Origin: Basidiobolus meristosporus CBS 931.73
Taxonomy: Eukaryota > Basidiobolomycota > Basidiobolomycetes > Basidiobolales > Basidiobolaceae
NCBI GenBank assembly: GCA_002104905.1
Contig: MCFE01000384.1
Span: 19,850 to 83,849, forward strand
Length of the DNA: 64,000 nt
Direction of reading: 5' to 3'
Shown here: positions 44,847 to 54,587 of the stretch, piece after piece
Position numbering within the stretch: the stretch's first letter is position 1
Layout of the letters: every line of letters begins with the position of its first letter
Program-made: the position numbers and the translations under genes
The notes under the pieces: generated by a model
Databases searched by the model: none
Told to the model about the DNA's origin: nothing
What the model saw: the letters and a program-made list of their open reading frames with translations, nothing else

Positions 44847-45953
44847 ATATTTAATAGCGTTTTCTGTCCATTCTATTATCCCGTTCTATCTCTATATTCC
44901 ATGTTAATATTCCCCTAATGCAACTTATAAGGACTAATACACCCCCGTGTAAGATTATACCCCTTTATCAATCCTCAAGTCACTGAGGAATTAAAGTTTA
45001 GATGCACCACGCAAGTAGTCGTACAAGCAGCGATTTAATTTCCGTTGCCGTGTATGTTGAGGAAAATACCGGGCTAGCTAAGAAACACAAGGATGATACG
45101 TGATACTTACCACTCAGTAGAAAAGTGCCAAGAAATTCCAGATGCATGGTTTCTTAAACGGTACTCAATATCCCAGCACATGATATCAGTAAATTACCAC
45201 AAAGGAATGCCACGTACAGAGAGAAAACATGGAACTGCTCTGGTTCTTTGGTATGTTTTCCGTTTACCCTATTCTTGGGGATGTTTGTATTGAATTGAAC
45301 GAGTACAGTATTACGCAACTAAAGAGTATTCTTCCTTGAGATGTACGTAGATAATCTCAGGTAATTCAAAGGTGTCTGCAAAGATGTCTAAGGTATTTCG
45401 ACTATATATACATGTTCACGCTCATAGTCTATTCCCAAATTTCTATACTTTTCCCATCTGTTCTTCAAATACTATTGTGTATGGAAGCTTCTGATACCAT
45501 ATTTTTTCTTTGGAAGGTGGCTGGTTTTCGCATCTATAGTTTCGTCTTGAGTTTTACTGGTCACTATTTGGGTTTGAAACAAAAGATGTATTGTTGTGTA
45601 AAGATAATGATTGCGACAAGTTGTTGATATAGGGATTGTGACTCTATCCTGACAAGTTCCGAAGGGAGAAGACGATTCCTTTTTTGTCTTGGATTTTAAG
45701 AGCGAGAATCCACGTTACTCTATTTGTTTACTTTGTGGATTTGTTTTATCAATCTGGTATTCTGTCACTGGAAGATCAAAGCGAATACAAATTTAATCTT
45801 GCCCACGCGCATGTTACGGAACAATATATTATCGAGGGAAGACAATTCATGGAACGTCCCTTAATTTGAAGAACTTTAGTAATAACCAGGTATGCAGAGG
45901 CATTCACTGCATTGAGTGTACTGAGATAATGTTTGCCCGAAATTCATGAACAC
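44847..45953. other. Intergenic region
   Basis: 1.1 kb after SVF1, AT-rich. Several frames of 60-70 codons exist on the plus strand at 45,093-45,869 but lack motifs, introns and start context. I see no gene. Confidence 0.55.
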
Positions 45954-46025
45954 GGCTCAATGGTCTAGTAGTATGATTCCTCGTTCGGGTCGAGGAGGTC
46001 CCGGGTTCAATTCCCGGTTGAGCCC
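45954..46025 (+). tRNA. tRNA-Pro(CGG), copy 3
   Basis: 72 nt, same as copies 1 and 2. Here only the pair plus about 80 bp between them is duplicated; the outer flanks are unrelated to the inverted repeat. Confidence 0.93.
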
Positions 46026-46105
46026 TTCTTTTCTCACACCTTTTGCAGATGGTTCATTTTTGCTGGTTGAAATGGATCGGATACTGAGAAAAATAAAAAA
46101 GGAAG

Positions 46106-46178
46106 CGACCCAGGTGGGGGTCGAACCCACGACTTTCTCCTCCGGAGGGAGACACTCTTTCCACTGAGCTACAGGGCC
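46106..46178 (-). tRNA. tRNA-Arg(CCG), copy 3
   Basis: 73 nt on the minus strand, facing tRNA-Pro copy 3 as in the other two pairs. Similarity to the first pair ends at TTTACGAAA, 12 nt beyond its 5' end, where a TGTGACC-starting sequence begins. Confidence 0.93.
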
Positions 46179-46190
46179 ATTTACGAAATG

Positions 46191-47075
46191 TGACCAAGTA
46201 AGGAGTCACACGATGTCAAGTGACATCAAGACGACTCAGTAGCCTGTGAAAAGTAAAAGAGACAAATCACCAGACTCACAATTAGGTAAACAATCGAATA
46301 AAGTTTAAGTTTGGTTATAGGTAGGAAGAGCGGTAGGAACGATTATTACTTTGAATATGTTTCTACAAGTCACCATCCTAACCCTTTAAGAGATATTCTT
46401 ACACTACCCCGTCGGATCTACGAGGTAACGTACACGTTATCTCTTTCCGTACTCTTTAAAGGACACTCCTCTTTAAGTACGTAGCAGAGATATTAAAATG
46501 TAAAGTCTTTACTGACTTCTCAATATCATCTGTTATGTTTATCAATCATTTTTCAAGCTCTCTTCTCCCTTATTTCTAGTATCAACCCGCCCCATTTGGA
46601 TAGGCCATTTTTTCTGTGCCAATATGAGTATCAAAGTACTTTCTCTGTCTGCCTTTTCTGGTTCTGATTGTGATATTGGCTATTTATGTTCACATATGAG
46701 TCCCTACTGGTCAAAGTATATCCAAGTCAATATGAGCTTTAATATGGTCGTCCTGGATTTCACTAATGGTCTAGTAACCAGAGAGGTTTACACTATTCAA
46801 ACTACAGAAGGTAGGAAATCTTCATGCATAACTAGTAGGCCACTTCCATTATCGTAGAATCGTTACTTCATCCAAGCTACCACTGGTAATATTTTACGGA
46901 GTCATATATAATACGGTGGCGTTTTATTTACCACTTCTAGCATTTGCTCTCATATTTGTTTCGTAGACTTCAACCGAACAAATAGATTGATATCCAGGAA
47001 TTAATGGAACACAAAATAAATATACCAAGTATAGCCTATTTGTTGGGTATGTAAACAACACTCTCACAATAATAT
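46191..47075. other. Gene-free stretch beside tRNA, possible LTR remnant
   Basis: Starts TGTGACCAAGTAAGGAGTCACA directly upstream of tRNA-Arg copy 3. It includes a palindromic stretch near 46,420-46,445 (GTAACGTACACGTTAT) and AATAAA near 46,295. A TG start a few bases from a tRNA 5' end is the usual position of Ty3-like elements, but I could not find a matching CA end or target duplication. The frame at 46,624-46,857 is not convincing as a gene. Confidence 0.3.
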
Positions 47076-47984
47076 CTATAATACAATGGGGGGAGATTGG
47101 CCCAAGACTGTTTCAAATGGAAGTGGTGATTTACGTGGTAAGAAAGCAAAAATCCCGTCCATGATTGGAATATCCAGGATTGTCGGTGGCGTTGGGGCTT
47201 GTTCAGGCACCAAATCGATTGGAGCAATGTCATTGGTGTTGCCAGTATCAGGCCTGTTCTCAGGCGGCATAGTGGTTTCAGGATTGCGTTCTTGGTCAAT
47301 TGAAACATCTATCGGCTTTGTCTCTGGTTGATTTAGTTCAACATTGGATTTTTCCTCACGAATGGGGTTGTTCACTTCAGTATCTGGGATTTGGTGATTG
47401 ATTCCTCTCAAGTCACCGTTAAGCTCTGGTCCACTACCATTACTGGTAATAGCTTGATTAGTCGGGCTCGCATCTTTTGGCTCTTTAAAGGTAGTACTAG
47501 AGATTGAATTGACAGTTGGGAATCCGTCCAAAATAGCAGGCTGGCTCTCTATTGTGTCAGCAGGTGGCTGTTCACGGTTGCTAGGGGCTTCAATATTTTT
47601 CGCTTTGCAGCCACCGGTTTTCCTAGTGCTAACGGGGTCGACTACTGTGGGGGGACTACTGTTTACTAAATCGAAATTTTGCTGGATGATCTGATCATTG
47701 CTATTTATGCTCCTATTGATAGGCTCCAGACTTCCATGTTTCGAACAGCTCTTAGGGCAGGTGCACTTGGAGTCAGTCGATTCCTTTCTCTCCCCAGAGC
47801 TCTCCAATGCGGGCACTTTTAAATCAGAACTTGTATGATCCCTATTGCCCAGGGTGTTTTCAGGAGAAGCGCGCACAATTGTATCTAGGGTGGTGGAGGC
47901 GATTTTTTGTCTACAAATAACCGCAGACCTCGCTGTATCCAGCAGTAGTAGACAGACATACAGACAGTAGATTGAAAACCTCAT
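47076..47984 (-). CDS. Secreted or surface low-complexity protein, unknown
   Basis: Single exon, 302 aa. The start MRFSIYCLYVCLLLLDTARSA is a clear signal peptide. The mature part has a small Cys cluster (CTCPKSCSKHG, about residues 75-85) and is otherwise disordered, rich in Pro, Asn, Ser, Thr and Asp, with possible N-glycosylation sites (NRS, NGS). The last 25 residues are more hydrophobic (IMDGIFAFLPRKSPLPFET). There is no recognised domain and no GPI signal. A TATATA box on the minus strand near 48,038-48,045 sits about 55 bp before the ATG. Possibly a wall protein or effector-like secreted protein; inference only. Confidence 0.6.
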   Translation of the reverse strand: MRFSIYCLYVCLLLLDTARSAVICRQKIASTTLDTIVRASPENTLGNRDHTSSDLKVPALESSGERKESTDSKCTCPKSCSKHGSLEPINRSINSNDQIIQQNFDLVNSSPPTVVDPVSTRKTGGCKAKNIEAPSNREQPPADTIESQPAILDGFPTVNSISSTTFKEPKDASPTNQAITSNGSGPELNGDLRGINHQIPDTEVNNPIREEKSNVELNQPETKPIDVSIDQERNPETTMPPENRPDTGNTNDIAPIDLVPEQAPTPPTILDIPIMDGIFAFLPRKSPLPFETVLGQSPPIVL

Positions 47985-48602
47985 ATCCGAAGTTGTGCTG
48001 GTAACTTGAATGATTTGGCAGTAAGCATCTCGCTCGAGGTATATATGTGGAGCGAAGCTAACAGCGATTCGGTCGGGAGAATTAATCCATTAGCCAAAAT
48101 GCAGTTGGGTTGGCAACATGAATGAGCATTTGCGAATAGGTGGCAAGTATGAGGCGGTTCGGGCTTAGGGTATTTGCAAGATGAACATATCTCCGTACTG
48201 TGGCATATGCTCTTGTTGAGGCCTCTACTCTCACCTAGGGAGAACTAATCACAAGTAGCCCAGCAAAGATTCCAACCCTGTGGTCTGGACCAATCACCGG
48301 TGTTGCGCGTAGGATCCCCCTTTTCCGGACGCATGCCCCTACATGTATGGGCGGAAATACTCGTCCATGAGGAGGCCAGAGTACGGGAATATTCCCACTT
48401 TCGTTGCATGTTATGCTGTATCGGCTGTATCCAGTACACAATATATAGGACATGTAGCGGATCAACCATACAGGGTGCCTAACAAGGGTTTCACCATAAT
48501 CAATTAATTTCATTTGTGCACTTTAATGTGTTTCTTCTAGACGTTTTCCTAATTAGGCGATTCTAGGGAGGAATTGCCATTACGAGCATGGTGATTCCAA
48601 CA
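47985..48602. other. Divergent promoter region
   Basis: About 620 bp between the secreted protein gene and ATX1, with each gene's TATA box near its end. Nothing else is supported. Confidence 0.5.
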
Positions 48603-48610
48603 TATATAAA
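48603..48610 (+). promoter_or_regulatory. TATA box of ATX1
   Basis: TATATAAA 55 bp before the ATG that forms the whole first coding exon of the copper chaperone gene. Confidence 0.65.
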
Positions 48611-48664
48611 CCTGACATCAAGCAGAGGTTATAGGAAATTTCTCTTCTATTCCATTACTGCATC

Positions 48665-48966
48665 ATGGTAAGTGTGAGTCTACCCCTCGGTTGAACTCGC
48701 GATACTAATGAGTACTAGCAAACCCACAAATTTAAGGTCGCTATGAGTTGTTCTGGTTGCTCCGGTGCGGTTGAACGTGTTTTGAAAAAGCTTGATGGTA
48801 AGCAGGTCGGACCTTTATTGTCATTCGAGTCGCTAATTTCTCAACAGGCGTCGATAATTACGACATTTCTTTGGAGCAACAGACCGTTACTGTACATGGA
48901 GATATTCCACAGGAAACGGTGTTTGAAGCCATCAAGAAGACTGGCAAGGAGGTCACTCCTATCTAG
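48665..48966 (+). CDS. ATX1: Copper chaperone ATX1
   Basis: Three exons: 48665-48667, 48719-48797 and 48848-48966, 66 aa. The start codon is the complete first coding exon: ATG is followed at once by GTAAGTGTGAG, and the next exon begins CAAACCCAC. The HMA domain has the copper site MSCSGC (Met10, Cys12, Cys15), AVERVLKKLDG, then VDNYDISLEQQTVTV and a C-terminal IKKTGKEV, whose Lys is typical of Atx1. It hands Cu(I) to the Golgi P-type ATPase Ccc2. An internal Met (residue 10) cannot be the start because it is inside the metal motif. Confidence 0.9.
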
Positions 48967-49059
48967 AGAGATGATTCGTCAACACTTGATCATGTTACCC
49001 TGGACAATAAATATTACTTTATTAAACTGATTTCATGCTAGTATACATCAAACAATGTT

Positions 49060-49422
49060 TCACTCATCCACTACGAAGCGGGACGTCAGTTTAGCCTCCC
49101 ACACCACATGGCCTTTGACTGGTTTGCCACCAGATTGTTGAAACATGACTCCTCCGAAGCGCCCATTGGTTGTGCCATTGAAGTCCGCATGAAAGCCAAC
49201 CAACGACTTGACAGCATTATCGAACAATTCCCTGAACTCTTTCCCATAATGCTGAAAAGTGGCTTCGACCTCGGCAGTAATTCGGTTATATTCCTCTTCA
49301 GAGATACCCGCGTTCGCGGCCTCTATCTGAGCCGCGGTGGAAGGAAGTTTTGTCCGGGTGCCTGCTAGGACGCAAGCAAAGTATCCAATAACCAACGGGA
49401 CCAAAAGCAAGTTCATCCGCAT
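49060..49422 (-). CDS. Small secreted protein, unknown
   Basis: Single exon, 120 aa. I take MRMNLLLVPLVIGYFACVLAG as the start because a TATATAA box lies at about 49,459-49,465 on that strand, just upstream; a farther ATG at 49,458 would overlap that box. The leader is a good signal peptide. The mature part is Ala/Glu-rich with one helix (ISEEEYNRITAEVEATFQHYGKEFRELFDNAVKSL) and a C-terminus GGKPVKGHVVWEAKLTSRF. There are no cysteines in the mature part and no recognised family. Tail-to-tail with ATX1, 93 bp apart. Confidence 0.55.
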   Translation of the reverse strand: MRMNLLLVPLVIGYFACVLAGTRTKLPSTAAQIEAANAGISEEEYNRITAEVEATFQHYGKEFRELFDNAVKSLVGFHADFNGTTNGRFGGVMFQQSGGKPVKGHVVWEAKLTSRFVVDE

Positions 49423-49466
49423 TGCAATTTGCTCCTTGTTGATGGCCCTTATCAACATTATATATG

Positions 49467-50768
49467 CGGGTAAGTCTTTTCAATGCAATGTGTCAACTGG
49501 CTTATCAAGTTACAGGAGGAACATGATTTGAAACATGATTCGGTTTCAGTATATTCCGCTGATACTTACCATTTCACAAGCATTTCAGCAAAAGTGCCAT
49601 GAATAGTGCGTCATACTGAGGGAAACCCAAATTCACAACAATAAAAGACAAAAATATAGCAGGTACCAATCTTTGGTTGTAAACTACTGTAACCAACTTG
49701 GCATTACTAAGAATTTCTATTGTACCAACACGTACACTTTGTTATCCAATATATGATTGAATCTTTGGACATGTAGAGCACCTCACCACTGTCTACATTC
49801 AATTTTGCAACATTGAATGTTGTAAAAGTAGAGGAATGTGATTATAGCCAGTATTACAGTAATGTACTGTGTAGCTCTATCCCTAGTATATCAAGCATCT
49901 AAAGAAGATTAAAGCCAAATACCCTAATACCCAAGGTTTCTTTTAATTTGCTGACAATGTTGAAAGCTGGAGAATATTGGGCTCTTGTTTAGACAGACAA
50001 GTGTTATTGGCTAGGTAGGTGGAAAGAGAAAAACCCAGACAGGGCTTTTAAGAAATATCCTAAAAAAAGACTCAAGAAAATGCCAGCAGAATACCATTGC
50101 AATATCAGCTGAGCTTCATGTTTCTCTAAACTTACAACTCTCATCACCTCAGCTACTAGCAATTTATCACACAAACATGTAGACTTTGCTGGAGGAGAGT
50201 AATCCACCAAGCACTTGATGCATATTACTATTTGCTGTTTCAACTAGATATTTTTGCAAAAACATGAATGATTAACACCAGCTACATCTTAGCCAATTAC
50301 TGCAAAAAACACCAGAAATATGCCAGAAGAGTAAAAGAAGACTTCCAAGAGGAGAGTTTTCACAGGGGGTACTTCCAACTGACATATTCAGGCAGGCCAC
50401 TTAATAAGTACGTATCAGGTGAAGTGTGTTTTAGAAGTAACTACACATCAAGAATGAAGACAAAATTCATTGAGCTTGGCATACAAAGTCCCATTACTTT
50501 ACTGGTATCAGCAATAAGACTGCAAGTGCTAACACAAAGTATTTGACAGTCTGTGGGGTCACTAGCATTTGAAATAACTGACATAACTTCTGGTTTGCCA
50601 AAGCCATGTGGTGGGATTATTGACCTGGTAGGAGCTGCTCCTTACACCTGAGGCACACCAACCTCAAATTTGACCAATTTGCCAACTGTCACTGCTGACT
50701 ATTCATCAATTAGATCACATGATAATAAGGTTGAGAATTAAGAAGTGATTTGCAGCAGCTTACCAGCT
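49467..50768. other. Boundary region before the CpG-free compartment
   Basis: 1.3 kb with no gene I can support. CpG dinucleotides thin out and the last one before the array is at about 50,411 (TACGTA). Several short frames here carry no motif. Confidence 0.55.
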
Positions 50769-50962
50769 GGGCCTGATATACTGATGGGACTATAGTGATC
50801 CCAGTGCCATGGAAATATATCTGAGGCACTATTAGTGGGGATGACTGGCAAGGAGAAAATGTATTTAAGTCCAAATGGTCAGCACTGGTATAGCATCATC
50901 CAATCTTGCCTCAACTTATTAGTGGTCTTCCCATAAAAACTCATCTCTTTCTTTTAGCTAAA

Positions 50963-51406
50963 ATGAAGTTCTCTTTCAGCAATCTCTCACTGGCCACTGT
51001 TCTTGGTGTCCTTTTCCTTGGAACCACACTCTCCCTTCCCCATGGTCAGGCTGCTGCAGGTACCAGTAAAGTTCAGAAGAGAGGCTACTCATCCTATGAC
51101 TATGATGATTGCTGTGACCCCTGCTATGATCCTTGTTATGATGATTGCTGGGATCCCTGCTATGATCCTTGTTATGATGATTGCTGGGATCCCTGCTGTG
51201 ATCCTTGCTATGATCCTTGCTATGATGACTGCTGTGATCCCTGCTGTGATCCCTGCTGTGATCCCTGCTGTGACCCATGCTGTGATCCTTGCTGTGACCC
51301 ATGCTGTGATCCTTGCTGTGACCCTTGCTGTGATCCCTGCTATGATCCTTGCTATGATGATTGCTGTGACCCATGCTGGGATGATTGCTATGATGACTGC
51401 TGCTGA
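50963..51406 (+). CDS. Secreted cysteine-repeat protein, unit 1
   Basis: 147 aa, one coding exon. It starts MKFSFSNLSLATVLGVLFLG, a signal peptide ending near SLPHGQAAA. Then comes a short propeptide TSKVQKR with a Kex2-like Lys-Arg site. The mature part begins GYSSYDYDD and is a run of tetrapeptides C-x-D-P or C-x-D-D, where x is Cys, Tyr or Trp (DPCY, DDCW, DPCC). About one residue in three is Cys; there is no Lys, Arg or His after the processing site. The DNA is a 12-bp repeat (TGCTGTGATCCC type). TATTTAAG at 50,863 and AATAAA near 51,515 flank it. A 3' splice-like CTTTCTTTTAG stands 5 nt before the ATG and may end a leader intron. I know no named family. Metal binding or disulfide-linked polymer formation is inference. 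Confidence 0.85.
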   Translation: MKFSFSNLSLATVLGVLFLGTTLSLPHGQAAAGTSKVQKRGYSSYDYDDCCDPCYDPCYDDCWDPCYDPCYDDCWDPCCDPCYDPCYDDCCDPCCDPCCDPCCDPCCDPCCDPCCDPCCDPCCDPCYDPCYDDCCDPCWDDCYDDCC

Positions 51407-51834
51407 GTTGGGTAGCCTAAAGTGCCCACAGCTAGAATTAGCAATTGCCAGTGCTGCAAGTTCTACTGTGCTGGTTTTGCATCACCTAAATTACTCAATG
51501 CCTACAATTTTGAATAAAGTCAATCATGTTAGCTGATATGTGTATACAATGGATTATGATTTCAGGGATCAGCATATGGCTCTTATTCATCAAGCACTCT
51601 CCCATGAACAGGGCATAAACAAGTGGAGTACAAAAAAGTAAGCTGCTGTTTAGGGTTAGTCAGCATATACCAACCTTTACTTGGGTAGGGGCAACAAAAA
51701 TCAGGCTGTGGTTTAAAAAATTCTTGCAAACCAGCCTACTTTTACACTACTGAGTTGACCTTCATTTCTGCCAGGATTATGGAGCTGCTGGGAATTGAAC
51801 CCTGCACCTGAAGCACTGAGGCCCAGCTCTAAAC

Positions 51835-51845
51835 CCAATTGCCAG
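51835..51845 (-). other. tRNA-like A box paired with B box at 51,790-51,802
   Basis: On the minus strand TGGCAATTGGG (A-box-like) is followed about 32 nt later by GGGTTCAATTCCC, a near-perfect B box identical to that of the tRNA-Pro genes in this window. The intervening and flanking sequence does not fold into a tRNA acceptor stem. The same B box recurs at 53,011-53,023, 54,207-54,219, 55,410-55,422 and 56,608-56,620, one per array unit. A tRNA-derived SINE head or tRNA relic is possible. Confidence 0.45.
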
Positions 51846-51919
51846 ATATCACTACTGATAGATCTCATGGCAAATCTGATAATGCTTAGGTGGGCTACCA
51901 AGACAATCAAAGTGATAGC

Positions 51920-52015
51920 ATGGCAGCTGGGCCTGATTTACTGATGGCAGCTGGGCCTGATTTACTGATGGCAGCTGGGCCTGATTTACTGATGGCAGCT
52001 GGGCCTGATTTACTG
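51920..52015 (+). repeat. 24-bp promoter repeat, four copies (unit 2)
   Basis: Four perfect units of ATGGCAGCTGGGCCTGATTT + ACTG, about 180 bp upstream of the unit 2 ATG. Unit 1 has a single diverged copy near 50,773. Confidence 0.9.
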
Positions 52016-52194
52016 ATGGGACTATAGTGATCTCAGTGTCATGGAAATATATCTGAGGCACTATTAGTGGGGATGACTGACAAGGAGAAAATGTATTTAA
52101 GTCCAAATGGTCAGCACTGGTATAGCATCATCCAATCTTGCCTCAACTTATTAGTGGTCTTCCCATAAAAACTCATCTCTTTCTTTTAGCTAAA

Positions 52195-52626
52195 ATGAAG
52201 TTCTCTTTCAGCAATCTCTCACTGGCCACTGTTCTTGGTGTCCTTTTCCTTGGAACCACACTCTCCCTTCCCCATGGTCAGGCTGCTGCAGGTACCAGTA
52301 AAGTTCAGAAGAGAGGCTACTCATCCTATGACTATGATGATTGCTGTGACCCCTGCTATGATCCTTGTTATGATGATTGCTGGGATCCCTGCTATGATCC
52401 TTGTTATGATGATTGCTGGGATCCCTGCTGTGATCCTTGCTATGATCCTTGCTATGATGACTGCTGTGATCCCTGCTGTGATCCCTGCTGTGACCCATGC
52501 TGTGATCCTTGCTGTGACCCATGCTGTGATCCTTGCTGTGACCCTTGCTGTGATCCCTGCTATGATCCTTGCTATGATGATTGCTGTGACCCATGCTGGG
52601 ATGATTGCTATGATGACTGCTGCTGA
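52195..52626 (+). CDS. Secreted cysteine-repeat protein, unit 2
   Basis: 143 aa. Same signal peptide, Lys-Arg site and mature start as unit 1, but with one C-C-D-P tetrapeptide fewer. By count about 36 Cys among roughly 103 residues after Lys-Arg, arranged as 12 C-C, 9 C-Y and 3 C-W steps. The order of Tyr and Trp steps at both ends is conserved between units while the central C-C-D-P run varies in length. Confidence 0.85.
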   Translation: MKFSFSNLSLATVLGVLFLGTTLSLPHGQAAAGTSKVQKRGYSSYDYDDCCDPCYDPCYDDCWDPCYDPCYDDCWDPCCDPCYDPCYDDCCDPCCDPCCDPCCDPCCDPCCDPCCDPCCDPCYDPCYDDCCDPCWDDCYDDCC

Positions 52627-53140
52627 GTTGGGTAGCCTAAAGTGCCCACAGCTAGAATTAGCAATTGCCAGTGCTGCAAGTTCTACTGTGCTGGTTTTGC
52701 ATCACCTAAATTACTCAATGCCTACAATTTTGAATAAAGTCAATCATGTTAGCTGATATGTGTATACAATGGATTATGATTTCAGGGATCAGCATATGGC
52801 TCTTATTCATCAAGCACTCTCCCATGAACAGGGCATAAACAAGTGGAGTACAAAAAAGTAAGCTGCTGTTTAGGGTTAGTCAGCATATACCAACCTTTTA
52901 CTTGGGTAGGGGCAACAAAAATCAGGCTGTGGTTTAAAAAATTCTTGCAAACCAGCCTACTTTTACACTACTGAGTTGACCTTCATTTCTGCCAGGATTA
53001 TGGAGCTGCTGGGAATTGAACCCTGCACCTGAAGCACTGAGGCCCAGCTCTAAACCCAATTGCCAGATATCACTACTGATAGATCTCATGGCAAATCTGA
53101 TAATGCTTAGGTGGGCTACCAAGACAATCAAAGTGATAGC

Positions 53141-53212
53141 ATGGCAGCTGGGCCTGATTTACTGATGGCAGCTGGGCCTGATTTACTGATGGCAGCTGGG
53201 CCTGATTTACTG
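53141..53212 (+). repeat. 24-bp promoter repeat, three copies (unit 3)
   Basis: Three units of the same 24-mer as before unit 2. Confidence 0.9.
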
Positions 53213-53391
53213 ATGGGACTATAGTGATCTCAGTGTCATGGAAATATATCTGAGGCACTATTAGTGGGGATGACTGACAAGGAGAAAATGTATTTAAGTC
53301 CAAATGGTCAGCACTGGTATAGCATCATCCAATCTTGCCTCAACTTATTAGTGGTCTTCCCATAAAAACTCATCTCTTTCTTTTAGCTAAA

Positions 53392-53823
53392 ATGAAGTTC
53401 TCTTTCAGCAATCTCTCACTGGCCACTGTTCTTGGTGTCCTTTTCCTTGGAACCACACTCTCCCTTCCCCATGGTCAGGCTGCTGCAGGTACCAGTAAAG
53501 TTCAGAAGAGAGGCTACTCATCCTATGACTATGATGATTGCTGTGACCCCTGCTATGATCCTTGTTATGATGATTGCTGGGATCCCTGCTATGATCCTTG
53601 TTATGATGATTGCTGGGATCCCTGCTGTGATCCTTGCTATGATCCTTGCTATGATGACTGCTGTGATCCCTGCTGTGATCCCTGCTGTGACCCATGCTGT
53701 GATCCTTGCTGTGACCCATGCTGTGATCCTTGCTGTGACCCTTGCTGTGATCCCTGCTATGATCCTTGCTATGATGATTGCTGTGACCCATGCTGGGATG
53801 ATTGCTATGATGACTGCTGCTGA
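53392..53823 (+). CDS. Secreted cysteine-repeat protein, unit 3
   Basis: 143 aa, identical in protein sequence to unit 2. Promoter, leader and 3' region are also near-identical apart from one fewer 24-bp repeat and small indels in the spacer, so units 2 and 3 are a very recent duplication or are kept alike by gene conversion. Confidence 0.85.
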   Translation: MKFSFSNLSLATVLGVLFLGTTLSLPHGQAAAGTSKVQKRGYSSYDYDDCCDPCYDPCYDDCWDPCYDPCYDDCWDPCCDPCYDPCYDDCCDPCCDPCCDPCCDPCCDPCCDPCCDPCCDPCYDPCYDDCCDPCWDDCYDDCC

Positions 53824-54335
53824 GTTGGGTAGCCTAAAGTGCCCACAGCTAGAATTAGCAATTGCCAGTGCTGCAAGTTCTACTGTGCTGGTTTTGCATC
53901 ACCTAAATTACTCAATGCCTACAATTTTGAATAAAGTCAATCATGTTAGCTGATATGTGTATACAATGGATTATGATTTCAGGGATCAGCATATGGCTCT
54001 TATTCATCAAGCACTCTCCCATGAACAGGGCATAAACAAGTGGAGTACAAAAAAGTAAGCTGCTGTTTAGGGTTAGTCAGCATATACCAACTTTTACTTG
54101 GGTAGGGGCAACAAAAATCAGGCTGTGGTTTAAAAAATTCTTGCAAACCAGCCTACTTTTACACTACTGAGTTGACCTTCATTTCTGCCAGGATTATGGA
54201 GCTGCTGGGAATTGAACCCTGCACCTGAAGCACTGAGGCCCAGCTCTAAACCCAACTGCCAGATATCACTACTGATAGATCTCATGGCAAATCTGATAAT
54301 GCTAGGTGGGCTACCAAGACAATCAAAGTGATAGC

Positions 54336-54407
54336 ATGGCAGCTGGGCCTGATTTACTGATGGCAGCTGGGCCTGATTTACTGATGGCAGCTGGGCCTGA
54401 TTTACTG
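54336..54407 (+). repeat. 24-bp promoter repeat, three copies (unit 4)
   Basis: Three units of the 24-mer. Confidence 0.9.
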
Positions 54408-54587
54408 ATGGGACTATAGTGATCTCAGTGTCATGGAAATATATCTGAGGCACTATTAGTGGGGATGACTGGACAAGGAGAAAATGTATTTAAGTCCAAA
54501 TGGTCAGCACTGGTATAGCATCATCCAATCTTGCCTCAACTTATTAGTGGTCTTCCCATAAAAACTCATCTCTTTCTTTTAGCTAAA

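Noticed and set aside
46624-46857. 77-codon frame after the third tRNA pair
   Set aside because: No motif, no TATA box at useful distance, no homology to neighbours; AT-rich chance frame likely.
50976-51374. Antisense frames through the cysteine-repeat genes rich in His-Ser-Lys-Asp
   Set aside because: They are shadows of the 12-bp coding repeat with no signal peptide or start context. The sense frame has a clean leader and processing site.
51003-51536. Plus-strand +1 frame through the repeats rich in Val/Ile/Ala/Met
   Set aside because: Another frame of the same repeat DNA. It is hydrophobic only by reading the shifted register, although this register does appear inside unit 4 and in unit 5 after the frameshifts.
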